Shown here piece by piece: positions 1 to 8,817 of a stretch of DNA of 64,000 nt (its first letter is position 1; each line of letters opens with the position of its first letter). The notes beneath the pieces are model-generated. The model was given only the letters and a program-made list of their open reading frames with translations, did not search any database and was not told the origin of the DNA. The stretch spans positions 46,157 to 110,156 of the forward strand of contig NZ_BAABFL010000081.1 in NCBI RefSeq assembly GCF_039540975.1, written 5' to 3'. The position numbers were made by a program, and so were the translations under genes. The DNA comes from Kistimonas scapharcae. Lineage in GTDB: Bacteria; Pseudomonadota; Gammaproteobacteria; Pseudomonadales; Endozoicomonadaceae.

Positions 1-1
1 T

Positions 2-559
2 GATGATCTGGGTATCCCTCATGATCTTATGTTGGATAATCTGGTATTCACGGATGCCAAGATTGGCGATCTGATGAAAAACGGCATGATAGAAGGGGAG
101 GCCAAGCAGTGGTTTGGTGCGGCACCGCCAGATCTGACTATGGTTGCGCGTGTTCGCGGTACCGATTGGCTCTACACCTATCTGCGTACTTTTTACCTGG
201 ATCCGAAGCGTCCTTGGGGTGTTAACAACAAAGTCTTCCCGGATGTGGCCATGCCTCACGTGCTGCTGGAGTTGCAGGGTGGTCTGATTGATACCTGTGC
301 GGGTGATTCTGAAGGTCAGGTTGATACCCTTACCGGTGAGAAGTTGTGCGGACTGGTACCCGATCCAGAATATAAGGGAAGTATGAGTCCGGAAGAGTAC
401 GATCAGGCGATGTACGATCTGGTTAATTTTCTGGACTACAGTGGTGAGCCGATGCAGCTGGAGCGTCAGAAGATCGGTGTTTACGTGCTGTTATTCCTGG
501 CCTTTTTCTTCGTCGTAGCCTATTTGCTGAAGCGGGAGTACTGGAAGGACGTTCACTAA
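2..559 (+). CDS. petC: Cytochrome c1 of the bc1 complex, C-terminal part
   Basis: This is the 3' part of the gene, and the reading frame is already open at the window edge. The encoded stretch has the cytochrome c1 features GIPHDLMLDNLVFTDAKIGD near its start and a single C-terminal membrane anchor (about LLFLAFFFVVAYLL) followed by a short basic cytoplasmic tail. Cytochrome c1 passes electrons from the Rieske protein to soluble cytochrome c in complex III. The CXXCH haem site would lie upstream, outside the window. It is followed at about 100 bases by sspA, the same pairing seen in pseudomonads. The call is firm, but only the C-terminal portion can be judged. Confidence 0.93.
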   Translation, partial: DDLGIPHDLMLDNLVFTDAKIGDLMKNGMIEGEAKQWFGAAPPDLTMVARVRGTDWLYTYLRTFYLDPKRPWGVNNKVFPDVAMPHVLLELQGGLIDTCAGDSEGQVDTLTGEKLCGLVPDPEYKGSMSPEEYDQAMYDLVNFLDYSGEPMQLERQKIGVYVLLFLAFFFVVAYLLKREYWKDVH

Positions 560-657
560 CTTCTATAATCTGGTAAAATTCGTAATCTGGCGCGTAGTCA
601 CTCTTGTGGCTGCGCGCGTTTTTGGTTTCATGTATGACCTCAGGTGGGGGTAGATCA

Positions 658-1287
658 ATGGGCGTAGTCGCCAAAAGATCCTCAATGACATTTTTTTCTG
701 ACCCGGCTGATCACTACTGCCATCGTGTTCGTATTGTGTTGGCGGAAAAAGGCGTCGCTGTCGATATTCAGGATGTCAATCCAGATTCCAGACCTCAGGA
801 ACTGGCTGATATCAATCCCTACAATACGCTGCCGACCCTGCTGGATCGTGATCTGGTGCTCTATGAGCCCAATGTCATGATGGAGTATCTGGATGAGCGT
901 TTTCCGCATCCGCCATTGCTGCCGGTTTATCCGGTGACCCGGGCCCAGAGCCGCCTGATGATGCACCGTATTCAGAAAGACTGGTGTGCACTGGCGGATG
1001 TGATTCTGGATCCCAAGACCAAAGATACGGTTGCAGCTAAGGCGCGTAAGGAGCTGCGGGAAAGTCTGATCAGCATTGCGCCCATCTTTGCTGAAAAGCC
1101 CTTCTTCATGAGTGAAGAATTTACGCTGGTGGATTGCTGTGTGGCTCCGATTCTCTGGCGTCTGGAGGCGATGGATATTCAGCTGCCACCTCAGGCAAAG
1201 GCAATCACGGAGTATGCTGAGCGTTTGTTTGAGCGCGAATCTTTCCGTGAAAGTCTGTCTGATGTTGAGAAGGAAATGCGTATCTGA
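658..1287 (+). CDS. sspA: Stringent starvation protein A (GST-fold RNA polymerase-associated protein)
   Basis: The 209-residue product begins like SspA, with a short variable leader, then MTFFSDPADHYCHRVRIVLA and the thioredoxin-like half of a GST fold with NTLPTLLDRDLVLYEPNVMM. It ends with an all-helical C-terminal half. SspA binds RNA polymerase and helps in stationary-phase and acid-stress transcription rather than acting as a glutathione transferase. An ATG at 658 preceded by a strong AGGTGGGGG ribosome site fixes the start; an upstream in-frame extension lacks family similarity. sspB follows, but a hairpin with a T-run lies between them, so some transcripts probably stop before sspB. 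Confidence 0.95.
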   Translation: MGVVAKRSSMTFFSDPADHYCHRVRIVLAEKGVAVDIQDVNPDSRPQELADINPYNTLPTLLDRDLVLYEPNVMMEYLDERFPHPPLLPVYPVTRAQSRLMMHRIQKDWCALADVILDPKTKDTVAAKARKELRESLISIAPIFAEKPFFMSEEFTLVDCCVAPILWRLEAMDIQLPPQAKAITEYAERLFERESFRESLSDVEKEMRI

Positions 1288-1308
1288 TCGCTGAGATTGG
1301 CATACACT

Positions 1309-1331
1309 AAAGGGGGCAAGCCCCCTTTTTT
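1309..1331 (+). terminator. Intrinsic terminator between sspA and sspB
   Basis: A short stem AAGGGGGC/GCCCCCTT is followed directly by a run of T. It sits 22 bases after the sspA stop and about 30 bases before the sspB start, so it would attenuate read-through from sspA into sspB. Confidence 0.85.
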
Positions 1332-1362
1332 GCGTGTTTGGAAATGAAGCTGGAGTCCTTCA

Positions 1363-1800
1363 ATGAGTATGACCAGCAGTCGCCCTTACATTATCAGGGC
1401 ACTGTATGAATGGATTGTTGATAACGACTGTACACCCTACCTGCTTGTCGATACGACGGTGCCCGGTGTTGATGTTCCCGATCAGTTTGCGGGTGAGGAA
1501 CAGGTTGTGCTTAATCTGGCGCCAATGGCTATTCGGGATCTGGATGTTTCTAATGAGGCAGTGATGTTTCTGGCTCGTTTCGGTGGCAGGACGTTTCAGG
1601 TTTGTGTGCCAGTGGGGGCTGTCATGGCAATCTATGCCAAGGAAAATGGACAGGGCATGGTCTTTGAGGTTGAAGCTCAGCCAGAAGGAGTGCACTTGGT
1701 AGATTCTGGTGTGAATGAAGAAGAGCCTTCGCTAGAGCCTGATCCGAAAGGGCCTGGCAGACCGCCAAAGGGGCGCCCCAGTCTCAAAGTGGTCAAGTAG
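1363..1800 (+). CDS. sspB: ClpXP protease specificity-enhancing factor SspB
   Basis: The 145-residue product starts MSMTSSRPYIIRALYEWIVD, the hallmark N-terminus of SspB, and carries the Sm-like substrate-binding fold (VVLNLAPMAIRDL, FLARFGG, VPVGAVMAIYA). The tail ends in a basic, Pro/Gly-rich stretch with RPSLKVVK, the usual ClpX-binding peptide. SspB delivers ssrA-tagged and other substrates to ClpXP. The linker is acidic and probably unstructured, as in homologues. It is the downstream partner of sspA and converges with the BON lipoprotein gene across a shared terminator. Confidence 0.95.
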   Translation: MSMTSSRPYIIRALYEWIVDNDCTPYLLVDTTVPGVDVPDQFAGEEQVVLNLAPMAIRDLDVSNEAVMFLARFGGRTFQVCVPVGAVMAIYAKENGQGMVFEVEAQPEGVHLVDSGVNEEEPSLEPDPKGPGRPPKGRPSLKVVK

Positions 1801-1810
1801 TGATTGCCCC

Positions 1811-1843
1811 ATAAAAAAACCGCCGGAATGGCGGTTTTTTTAT
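1811..1843. terminator. Bidirectional terminator between sspB and the BON lipoprotein gene
   Basis: The stem AAAACCGCC/GGCGGTTTT has A-rich and T-rich flanks on its two sides, so it can serve both convergent transcripts. It lies 10 bases after the sspB stop and 12 bases before the end of the minus-strand gene. Confidence 0.88.
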
Positions 1844-1855
1844 GGGGGTTCAGAA

Positions 1856-2443
1856 TTATATGTATTCGAAAACCTTCACAATTTTTTGAACGCCATAAGA
1901 CTGCTTTACAATGTTGACCGCTGTGGTTGCCTGTTCAGGTGTTACAAGTCCCATCAGGTATACCGTACCGTTTTCGGTAATGACTTTAACATTGCCTGAA
2001 GGGAAGTCTTTTTCTGCAACCATGCGGGCCTTGATTTTTGATGTGATCCAGCTGTCGCCTGAGCGAACCAGCATGGTGGTTGGGCCGGAGATCTCAAGTT
2101 CGTTATAAACTTTACGGACTTTTTGTACGTTTCTGACAGTCTTTCCTGCCAGTTCCTTAAGGGGGGCTGAGCCTGTTTGTCCTACCAAAAGCACAATGCC
2201 GTTGTGGCTGATCACGACAATATGGCTGTTGGCAAACGCGGGATCGGCTTTTTTGATATTAACGCTGGCCACTGTTTCGATGGTTTGGTCGTCAATCCAG
2301 GCGCCCCAGGAGCGTGAGGATGGATCCTGTTGGATGGGCTCACTATTGATTGCTGTCAGCGTGGTGGTGCAGCCTGCCAGGAGTGCGGTCAGCAGAATAG
2401 AGATTGTGAAATCTCGTAATCCACGAGCCCTTGTTCTTTGCAT
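1856..2443 (-). CDS. dolP: Outer-membrane BON-domain lipoprotein (DolP/YraP-like)
   Basis: The product of 195 residues begins MQRTRARGLRDFTISILL and has a lipobox ending LLAGC, so the mature protein would be lipid-anchored. Two BON domains follow: one around residues 50-120 (with HIVVISHNGIVLLVGQTG), the second at 128-195 (SWITSKIKARMVAEKDFPSG, NGTVYLMGLV). DolP binds anionic phospholipid at the outer membrane and supports envelope integrity and BAM function. A longer reading frame upstream lacks a signal sequence, so the ATG at 2443 is preferred. It follows diaA on the same strand. Confidence 0.88.
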   Translation of the reverse strand: MQRTRARGLRDFTISILLTALLAGCTTTLTAINSEPIQQDPSSRSWGAWIDDQTIETVASVNIKKADPAFANSHIVVISHNGIVLLVGQTGSAPLKELAGKTVRNVQKVRKVYNELEISGPTTMLVRSGDSWITSKIKARMVAEKDFPSGNVKVITENGTVYLMGLVTPEQATTAVNIVKQSYGVQKIVKVFEYI

Positions 2444-2516
2444 GGTCAGGATCCCTTGTGTTTTTACAATGACATGTCGGGTGAAGCGGTTAGTTGATAC
2501 GTGAATAATCGGCAGT

Positions 2517-3104
2517 TTATTCGACGGCTCCAAAAAGGCACTCGTCAATCAGATCGCACAGGCAGTGAACAACCAGCAGGTGAACCTCCTGAATGCGCGC
2601 AGTGATGGTGCTGGGAGCGCGAATTTCGATATCTTCAGGGTGCAGCAATCTGGCCATGTTGCCGCCATCTTTTCCTGTCAATGCGATGACGGTCATTTCG
2701 CGATCATGGGCAGCCTGTATTGCTTGCACGATATTCGGCGATTTGCCGCTGGTGGAGATGGCCAGAAGTACATCGCCTGCCTGGCCCAGTGCGCGTATCT
2801 GCTTGGCAAAGACTTCATTGTAGCTGTAGTCGTTGGCGATGGAGGTGAGGGTTGAAGAGTCTGTTGTCAGGGCAATGGCTGGTAGTGAGGGTCTTTCCCG
2901 TTCGAAACGGTTTAGCAATTCTGAGGAAAAGTGTTGGGCATCGGCGGCAGAACCGCCATTGCCACAGGTCAGGATCTTTCCCTCATTGACCAGGGCGTTC
3001 ACGATCAGTTCTGCAGCCTGGGCGATCAGCGGTGGCAGTGTTTCCGCAGCACGGATTTTTGCATCAATGCTGTCGGAGAAGTGTGAGGTGATGCGTTCAA
3101 GCAT
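2517..3104 (-). CDS. diaA: DiaA-like SIS-domain protein (phosphoheptose isomerase family)
   Basis: This 195-residue SIS-domain protein has the family motifs GKILTCGNGGSAADAQHFSS, ISTSGKSPNIVQAI and a C-terminal TARIQEVHLLVVHCLCDLID. The family contains GmhA, which makes heptose phosphate for LPS, and DiaA, which binds DnaA and helps load it at oriC. Position between yraN and dolP is the standard location of DiaA, so this role is favoured. Sequence alone does not fully separate the two. An AGGA site precedes the ATG at 3104. Confidence 0.87.
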   Translation of the reverse strand: MLERITSHFSDSIDAKIRAAETLPPLIAQAAELIVNALVNEGKILTCGNGGSAADAQHFSSELLNRFERERPSLPAIALTTDSSTLTSIANDYSYNEVFAKQIRALGQAGDVLLAISTSGKSPNIVQAIQAAHDREMTVIALTGKDGGNMARLLHPEDIEIRAPSTITARIQEVHLLVVHCLCDLIDECLFGAVE

Positions 3105-3116
3105 GGGTTAGTCCTG

Positions 3117-3509
3117 TCAGGCGCTGAAAGCGTTTTTGATCCACCCGATTTGCAGTGTCCCTTGACGGGATGAATCAGGTTTTGCGGTGATTATATCAAA
3201 GCGACAGGCCGACTTGTCAGTCAGTCTGTGCTGTTGAAGAAAATGTTGTGCTGTTTTGATCAGTTTCTGTTGTTTCTGCCAGGTGATACTTTCAGCTGAG
3301 CTGCCGAATTCATCCTGAGTCCGGTAGCGAACTTCAATGAAAACCAGGGTGTCGGTGTCCTTCATGACAAGATCCAGTTCACCGCCGCGCCAGGCGTAAT
3401 TCCTGGCGATCAGGGTTAGTCCTTGTTTCATCAGGAATCGCTGGGCGGCCTGTTCAGCCCGGTTACCCTGTGGGTTCCTGATCGTTGCTATCCAGGACGT
3501 GTATGGCAT
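3117..3509 (-). CDS. yraN: UPF0102 family protein YraN (nuclease-like fold)
   Basis: The 130-residue product has the YraN core: GNRAEQAAQRFL, ARNYAWRGGELDLVM, then FIEVRYRT and WQKQQKLIKTAQHFL. The E..D..(F)IEVR arrangement matches the restriction-endonuclease-like/Holliday-resolvase fold with its GELDLV and EVR metal-site residues. The cellular role is not settled. The ATG at 3509 lies inside the end of lpoA (overlap 47 bases), so the two are probably translationally linked. A start further upstream would read only shadow sequence. Confidence 0.88.
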   Translation of the reverse strand: MPYTSWIATIRNPQGNRAEQAAQRFLMKQGLTLIARNYAWRGGELDLVMKDTDTLVFIEVRYRTQDEFGSSAESITWQKQQKLIKTAQHFLQQHRLTDKSACRFDIITAKPDSSRQGTLQIGWIKNAFSA

Positions 3510-5343
3510 GCGTTTTTCTCGTGCTGTATTCGCGGGTGAGCGGTCTGGGCCGGCCGTTATCAAAATACTGCCAGATCAGGTGTCGTTCCACGTAGCCTTG
3601 TGTGTTGATGCTCAGTGTTCCGGTAGCGCCGAACATCTGTGCACCGGCTGAGCGGCTCATCTGCTCCATTCTGGGATACAGGCGCCAGACGTCTGCGCCC
3701 AGTGCGTACAGGCTGCCGTATTGCCCGGTGCTTGATGGCCATTCCTGGGTGATGACATCTTTCAGGGCGGAATCCCGGTTCAGGTACCAGGGCATGACCG
3801 GGAAGCGAATGCCGCTCAGATCACGATCTTTCGCGGGATCCTGATGGCCACTGTATATGCCGGATGTTGTGTAAACCGGCAGGTCATAGGCAAAGTAAAA
3901 GTCGAGCGCAGGTTTTAACTGTCGTCCATTGGCTGCCGTAGCAGCCATGAAAATCATATCGGCATCCTGGCGGCGGCGGGGGGTGAAATCCAGTTTTTTG
4001 CCAAGAATGCGTCGAAGATTGTTGGCTCGCTGTTGGCTTTCGTTGACCAGTAGCAGCTTGGATGCTGCCTGGTTGAAATCGCCATTTCCGGTATAGCGAA
4101 CAGTCGTTAGTACCTCGCCACCCAGTTCTTGCCATTCCCGACTGAAGGCGTTGGCAATACGTTGGCCCCAGTCGCTGTCAGGGATCAGGATGACAGGGTG
4201 TCGGAAGCCATCTTTCCAGGCTCTGTCTGCCCCTTGTCTGGCTTCGTCCTCAGCAGCCAGCCCGATCTGGTAGATTGGGGAAAGGCTCTGTGCGGTATCT
4301 GCGTAATTGAGGGTTAATTGCGGGATGGTCAGTTGGCTATTGGAGGTTGCACTTTCTACCGCGTTACGGCCGAGGGGGCCGATCACCAGCCCAGCTCCGT
4401 CATCTTCAGCTTTTTGTGCCAGCTCTACAGGGTTGCCGGAGGCGGAGTCGTAGAATTCGATTTCCGGCACCTGCAGTTTCTTTTTGGCTGCTTCATAGTA
4501 AGCTGCCATGAAGCCTTCCCTGACGGCTTCGCCAGCCTGTGCCAGTGGGCCGCTCAGCGGTAAAAGTAGGGCTATCTTTGCGGGCTGATAGGGTTTGGCA
4601 TTCTTCAGGTCGGTGATGCTTTGTGGTAAATGGCGTACTGCATCACTGGTAGGCCAGCGCAGTTCCCAGCTCTGCAATTCGGTCAGCTGGTTTTCCAGTT
4701 CGCCGGGTGTGCGGTAGATCACGGCAAGCTCAATCCAGGGTTTGAGCGTCTCAGGAGGTGTTGCCATCAGGATATCCAGCAGCTGACTTTCATTCAGCAT
4801 CAGCAGGTTGTTCCATAATGTCTGGTACAGTGCCGGGTGATCTTCTTTGGGCAGGTATTGTAAGACTTGTCCCAGTTGTTCAATGTTCAGGCTGAAGTTG
4901 CCATCCAGCTCAAAGGTTCTGGCTTTGATTTGGTGGTATTTAATCCGTTGAGCGCGCTTCAGGTTATAGGTGCTGACGGTTGATAGCCATTCCAGTGCTG
5001 AGCGGCTGTCATGGGTCAGGATGGCGTAATCCGCTTCCAGAAGGCTGTAGTTATTCCGGTTGTTGCCATCCAGGCGGTTGGGTTCAATGCGGTCAAGCGT
5101 ATTTCTTGCGCGCTCGAGGTTGTCTTCATCCAGTAATGTGCCGGCAGCCAAAAGCAAGAGCTGCCCTTTGGCCGGGTAAGTGGATTTCTGAGCCTTTAAC
5201 AGCATGCCGTCGACCGTCATGCGGGAGGTGTCCGGCATGGTACCGTCATAAGTCGTCTGGCGAGGAGCGGTCGAACAGGCTGCCAGTATCAGGGTCAGTG
5301 CAAGTACGCCAATGGATAATCCTGGCCGGGATATGAAACTCAC
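3463..5343 (-). CDS. lpoA: Penicillin-binding protein activator LpoA
   Basis: The 626-residue lipoprotein has a signal peptide ending in the lipobox LAAC near residue 23. A TPR-like helical N-terminal half (residues about 40-250) is followed by a periplasmic-binding-protein-like C-terminal domain starting KIALLLPLSGPLAQAGEAV. LpoA reaches from the outer membrane through peptidoglycan to activate PBP1a. The start is GTG with AAGGTGG just upstream. It heads the minus-strand group lpoA-yraN-diaA-dolP and diverges from rsmI, so the 150-base gap from 5344 to 5495 should hold both promoters. Confidence 0.92.
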   Translation of the reverse strand: MSFISRPGLSIGVLALTLILAACSTAPRQTTYDGTMPDTSRMTVDGMLLKAQKSTYPAKGQLLLLAAGTLLDEDNLERARNTLDRIEPNRLDGNNRNNYSLLEADYAILTHDSRSALEWLSTVSTYNLKRAQRIKYHQIKARTFELDGNFSLNIEQLGQVLQYLPKEDHPALYQTLWNNLLMLNESQLLDILMATPPETLKPWIELAVIYRTPGELENQLTELQSWELRWPTSDAVRHLPQSITDLKNAKPYQPAKIALLLPLSGPLAQAGEAVREGFMAAYYEAAKKKLQVPEIEFYDSASGNPVELAQKAEDDGAGLVIGPLGRNAVESATSNSQLTIPQLTLNYADTAQSLSPIYQIGLAAEDEARQGADRAWKDGFRHPVILIPDSDWGQRIANAFSREWQELGGEVLTTVRYTGNGDFNQAASKLLLVNESQQRANNLRRILGKKLDFTPRRRQDADMIFMAATAANGRQLKPALDFYFAYDLPVYTTSGIYSGHQDPAKDRDLSGIRFPVMPWYLNRDSALKDVITQEWPSSTGQYGSLYALGADVWRLYPRMEQMSRSAGAQMFGATGTLSINTQGYVERHLIWQYFDNGRPRPLTREYSTRKTHAIHVLDSNDQEPTG

Positions 5344-5495
5344 TTATGGGCCACCTTCTGGCAAAAAATGGACAGATTGAACGCGTCACGATGTTTGGGT
5401 TGGCAGATTATGGTTCTCACCTGTACCCTTCGTGGATTTTAACCAAGTGCCGGACGCATCTCTAGCGATCCCGGTTAATAGTTTGAGTAAACCCG

Positions 5496-6347
5496 ATGAA
5501 TGAAGCCTGTCTGTACATAGTATCCACGCCCATTGGTAATCTGGGGGATATTACCGCCAGGGCTGTCGAAGTGCTGGGTTCGGTCGATGTTATCGCGGCG
5601 GAGGATACGCGGCACACGGCGCGGTTGCTCAATCATCTGGGAATCCGAAAGCCCCTGTTGGCCTGTCATGAGCATAATGAGCGTGATCGCAGTGCACAGA
5701 TTGTTGCAAAAATGGCGGCCGGCGAGTCGGTGGCGCTGGTATCGGATGCTGGTACGCCGTTGATTTCTGATCCGGGTTACTTCCTGGTGGCGACAGTGCG
5801 TGAAGCTGGGTATCGCGTAGTGCCGGTGCCCGGAGCCTGTGCGTTGATTGCTGCGCTGAGTGTGTCTGGCCTGCCTTCTGATCGATTCTTCTTTGAAGGG
5901 TTTCTACCAGCAAAATCCGTTGCACGCCGAAAGCGGTTACAGGCGTTGTCCGGGTTTGAGCATACCTGGATCTTCTATGAATCAACGCACCGGATTGAAG
6001 AAGCTCTGTCTGATATGTCGGAGGTTCTGGGAGCTGAGCGCGATATCGTTATTGCTCGTGAGTTGACGAAGACATTTGAAACAGTTCTTGCCGGGCAGGT
6101 TCAAGAATGCTTGTTACAACTAAGAGCAGATGCCAATCAGAAAAAAGGTGAATTCGTTGTATTGGTGCGTGGTGCTGAGTCATCAAAAGAGGATGGTGTT
6201 GATGAAAGCAGTGCAAACCTTATGCATATTTTGCTGGGTGAGTTGTCACTGAAACAGGCCAGCCAGCTAGCATCCAAAATTACAGGCATTAAGAAAAAAA
6301 CACTCTACGAATACGGGTTAACCCTCAAAAATGATGAGCGCGACTAG
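5496..6347 (+). CDS. rsmI: 16S rRNA 2'-O-ribose C1402 methyltransferase RsmI
   Basis: The 283-residue product starts MNEACLYIVSTPIGNLGDIT, the signature of the tetrapyrrole-methylase-fold RsmI proteins, and continues with AAEDTRHTARLLNHLGI, ALVSDAGTPLISDPGY and PGACALIAALSVSGLPSDRF. It uses SAM to methylate the 2'-OH of C1402 in the decoding centre of 16S rRNA. It is divergent from lpoA and lies just before the RNase P RNA gene, matching the usual neighbourhood in this bacterial group. Confidence 0.95.
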   Translation: MNEACLYIVSTPIGNLGDITARAVEVLGSVDVIAAEDTRHTARLLNHLGIRKPLLACHEHNERDRSAQIVAKMAAGESVALVSDAGTPLISDPGYFLVATVREAGYRVVPVPGACALIAALSVSGLPSDRFFFEGFLPAKSVARRKRLQALSGFEHTWIFYESTHRIEEALSDMSEVLGAERDIVIARELTKTFETVLAGQVQECLLQLRADANQKKGEFVVLVRGAESSKEDGVDESSANLMHILLGELSLKQASQLASKITGIKKKTLYEYGLTLKNDERD

Positions 6348-6411
6348 TAATTGATGAATGACTGATGAAATTCGCTTGAGTGTCCGGGGGGTTTTGATTA
6401 TTCTGCGCCGT

Positions 6412-6794
<383 letters not shown>

Positions 6795-6804
6795 ACTTAT
6801 GTTG

Positions 6805-6844
6805 AAAATCCTCTCGTCGATTTGTCGGTGAGAGGATTTTTTTT
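6805..6844 (+). terminator. Intrinsic terminator of rnpB
   Basis: The arms AAAATCCTCTC and GAGAGGATTTT form an 11-bp stem followed by an extended T-run, ten bases after the end of the RNase P RNA. Confidence 0.9.
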
Positions 6845-7045
6845 GAGCAGCGGTTTTATCTCAGCGTTTCTGAGAGGGTGCTGCTATCTTTTTCTGTCCT
6901 CCGGATGGTGGATGTCAGCGTTTCCCCACTTTTTCAGGTTGAGTATCAATATCTGAATAGCTGTCTAAGGCCTTAATATTTATAGGTTTTCTAGGTGATT
7001 CCCTGCCTTGACCCGGATTTTGGGGGTTTCTATAGTGTGGCACTG

Positions 7046-7070
7046 TGGGATAAAGTGGCTAAAAGTGGGA
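7046..7070 (+). promoter_or_regulatory. MraZ box in front of the dcw cluster
   Basis: Three pentamers, TGGGA (7046), TGGCT (7056) and TGGGA (7066), repeat every 10 bases, about 45 bases before the mraZ start. A fourth, off-phase TGGCA lies at 7038. MraZ is known to bind direct TGGGN repeats with 5-base spacers at its own promoter, so this is very probably the autoregulatory operator of the division cluster. Confidence 0.82.
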
Positions 7071-7112
7071 TAATCTGGTATTCGGTTCAGGGAATAAAAA
7101 GAGGACAGCTGA

Positions 7113-7568
7113 GTGTTCCGGGGCGTCAACGCGATCAATATGGATGCGAAAGGGCGGTTGGCCATTCCAACACGCTACCGTTCCGTATTGTCGATGCGCT
7201 GTGAAGGGCACCTGGTCGCCACTATTGATACGGAAGAGCGTTGCCTGCTGATCTACCCCGTTGATGAATGGGAGATCATTCAGGCCAAGATTGAGTCCCT
7301 GCCCAGTTTTCATCCCTTGAGTCGACGGATTCAACGACTCCTGATTGGTCATGCGACGGATCTGGAAATGGATGGCAGTGGCAGGATTTTGATTCCCCCG
7401 CTGCTGCGTGATTACGCCGGACTAGGCAAGAAAACCGTATTGCTGGGGCAGGGGAAAAAATTTGAACTCTGGGATGAGGTCTGCTGGAACGAACGCCGTG
7501 ATGCTTATTTGCAGGAAACCGGCGGTGCAGACCAGGTCCCGGAGGAGTTGCAGACACTGTCGTTGTGA
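7113..7568 (+). CDS. mraZ: Transcriptional regulator MraZ
   Basis: The 151-residue product starts MFRGVNAINMDAKGRLAIPTRYR and has two AbrB-like SpoVT halves; the second one reads HATDLEMDGSGRILIPPLLRD. MraZ forms a ring-shaped oligomer and represses the dcw operon from its own promoter. The start codon is GTG, preceded by AAGAGGAC. The gene overlaps the possible GTG start of rsmH by four bases. The MraZ box upstream fits autoregulation. Confidence 0.95.
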   Translation: MFRGVNAINMDAKGRLAIPTRYRSVLSMRCEGHLVATIDTEERCLLIYPVDEWEIIQAKIESLPSFHPLSRRIQRLLIGHATDLEMDGSGRILIPPLLRDYAGLGKKTVLLGQGKKFELWDEVCWNERRDAYLQETGGADQVPEELQTLSL

Positions 7569-7582
7569 GTCCGTTGGAAAGT

Positions 7583-8515
7583 ATGAACGAACAATTCAGG
7601 CATCAGACCGTTTTACTGTCTGAAGCCGTTGAGGCGCTGGTCAGTTCGCCGGAAGGGCTGTATGTCGACGGTACCTTTGGTCGTGGCGGTCATAGTCGCG
7701 CGGTTTTGGAAAAGTTGTCCAGCGATGGTCGGCTGATTGGTATCGATAAGGATCTGGAAGCGGTTGCAGTGGGGCAAGCGTTGACGCAGGCCGATAGTCG
7801 GTTCCAGATCTGCCATGGCTCGTTTGCTGAACTGGAGCAGTTTGTCGGTCAACAGCAGGTCGACGGTGTGTTGCTGGATCTTGGGGTTTCATCCCCGCAG
7901 CTTGACAATCCGGAGCGAGGTTTCAGCTTCCTTCAGGATGGTCCGCTGGATATGCGCATGAACACCGAGCATGGCATCAGCGCAGCTGACTGGATTGCCG
8001 AAGCGGGTGAAGCTGAAATTGCCGATGTACTGAAGCGGTTTGGTGAAGAACGTTTTGGCCGACGGATGGCGCGTGCGATCGTGCAGGCAAGAGAGATCGA
8101 ACCGATTGTGACCACCGGACGGTTGGCGCATATCATCTCGGAAGCCAATCCGTCCTGGGAAAAAGGTAAGCACCCGGCGACTCGTGCTTTTCAGGGTATC
8201 CGGATTTTTGTCAACAGCGAGCTGGATGACCTGAACCGTGTACTGGAGCAGGCGCTTGAGGCACTGAAGCCCGGCGGAAAACTGGTGGTGATCAGTTTCC
8301 ATTCGCTGGAAGACCGGATCGTGAAGCGCTTCATCCGTAAGCATGAGAAGGGCGACACGGACATTCCCAGCTGGGTGCCGCTGACAGAAGACCAGCTGAA
8401 TGCTTCGCGTCGTCTTAAAAGCTGCGGCAAGGCTGTCAAATCAGGCAAGGAAGAGCTGGATGTTAATCCGCGGGCGCGCAGTGCGGTCATGCGTGTGGCA
8501 GTGAAGCTGGGATAG
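7583..8515 (+). CDS. rsmH: 16S rRNA N4-cytidine-1402 methyltransferase RsmH
   Basis: The 310-residue product begins MNEQFRHQTVLLSEAVEAL and has the SAM site VDGTFGRGGHSRAVLE, then GVLLDLGVSSPQLDNPERGF and the C-terminal VISFHSLEDRIVKRF. It methylates N4 of C1402, the same nucleotide whose ribose is methylated by RsmI, encoded 1.2 kb upstream. A GTG at 7565 would add six residues and overlap the mraZ stop; the ATG at 7583 matches the family N-terminus better. Confidence 0.95.
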   Translation: MNEQFRHQTVLLSEAVEALVSSPEGLYVDGTFGRGGHSRAVLEKLSSDGRLIGIDKDLEAVAVGQALTQADSRFQICHGSFAELEQFVGQQQVDGVLLDLGVSSPQLDNPERGFSFLQDGPLDMRMNTEHGISAADWIAEAGEAEIADVLKRFGEERFGRRMARAIVQAREIEPIVTTGRLAHIISEANPSWEKGKHPATRAFQGIRIFVNSELDDLNRVLEQALEALKPGGKLVVISFHSLEDRIVKRFIRKHEKGDTDIPSWVPLTEDQLNASRRLKSCGKAVKSGKEELDVNPRARSAVMRVAVKLG

Positions 8516-8520
8516 GCGGT

Positions 8521-8817
8521 ATGGACTGGTTACCGCTGAAAGCTGTACTGGCGAGTATCCGACCAGGGCTGATGGCTCTGGTTTTTGCCGTATTTTGTTC
8601 AGCAGTAGCCGTAGCGTACGTGGCACATTTGAACCGTCAGGCGTTTAACCAGTACCAGGCGGAATTGAATCGGAAAAACAAGACGCAGGAGGAGTGGGGA
8701 CAGCTACTGTTGCAGTACAGCACCTTGACTGCCCATGGCCAGATCGAACGGCAGGCGGTTAAGCAGCTGGGAATGGAGATGCCTCACAAGGACAAGGTGA
8801 TCCTGGTAGAACCATGA
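8521..8817 (+). CDS. ftsL: Cell division protein FtsL
   Basis: A 98-residue bitopic protein with a short cytoplasmic start, one membrane helix around residues 18-36 (GLMALVFAVFCSAVAVAYVA) and a periplasmic coiled-coil ending in a conserved leucine-spaced region (LLQYSTLTAHGQIERQAVK). FtsL forms the FtsQLB complex that activates FtsWI. The sequence is poorly conserved in general; identity rests on size, topology and position between rsmH and ftsI, with the ftsI start overlapping its stop. Confidence 0.9.
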   Translation: MDWLPLKAVLASIRPGLMALVFAVFCSAVAVAYVAHLNRQAFNQYQAELNRKNKTQEEWGQLLLQYSTLTAHGQIERQAVKQLGMEMPHKDKVILVEP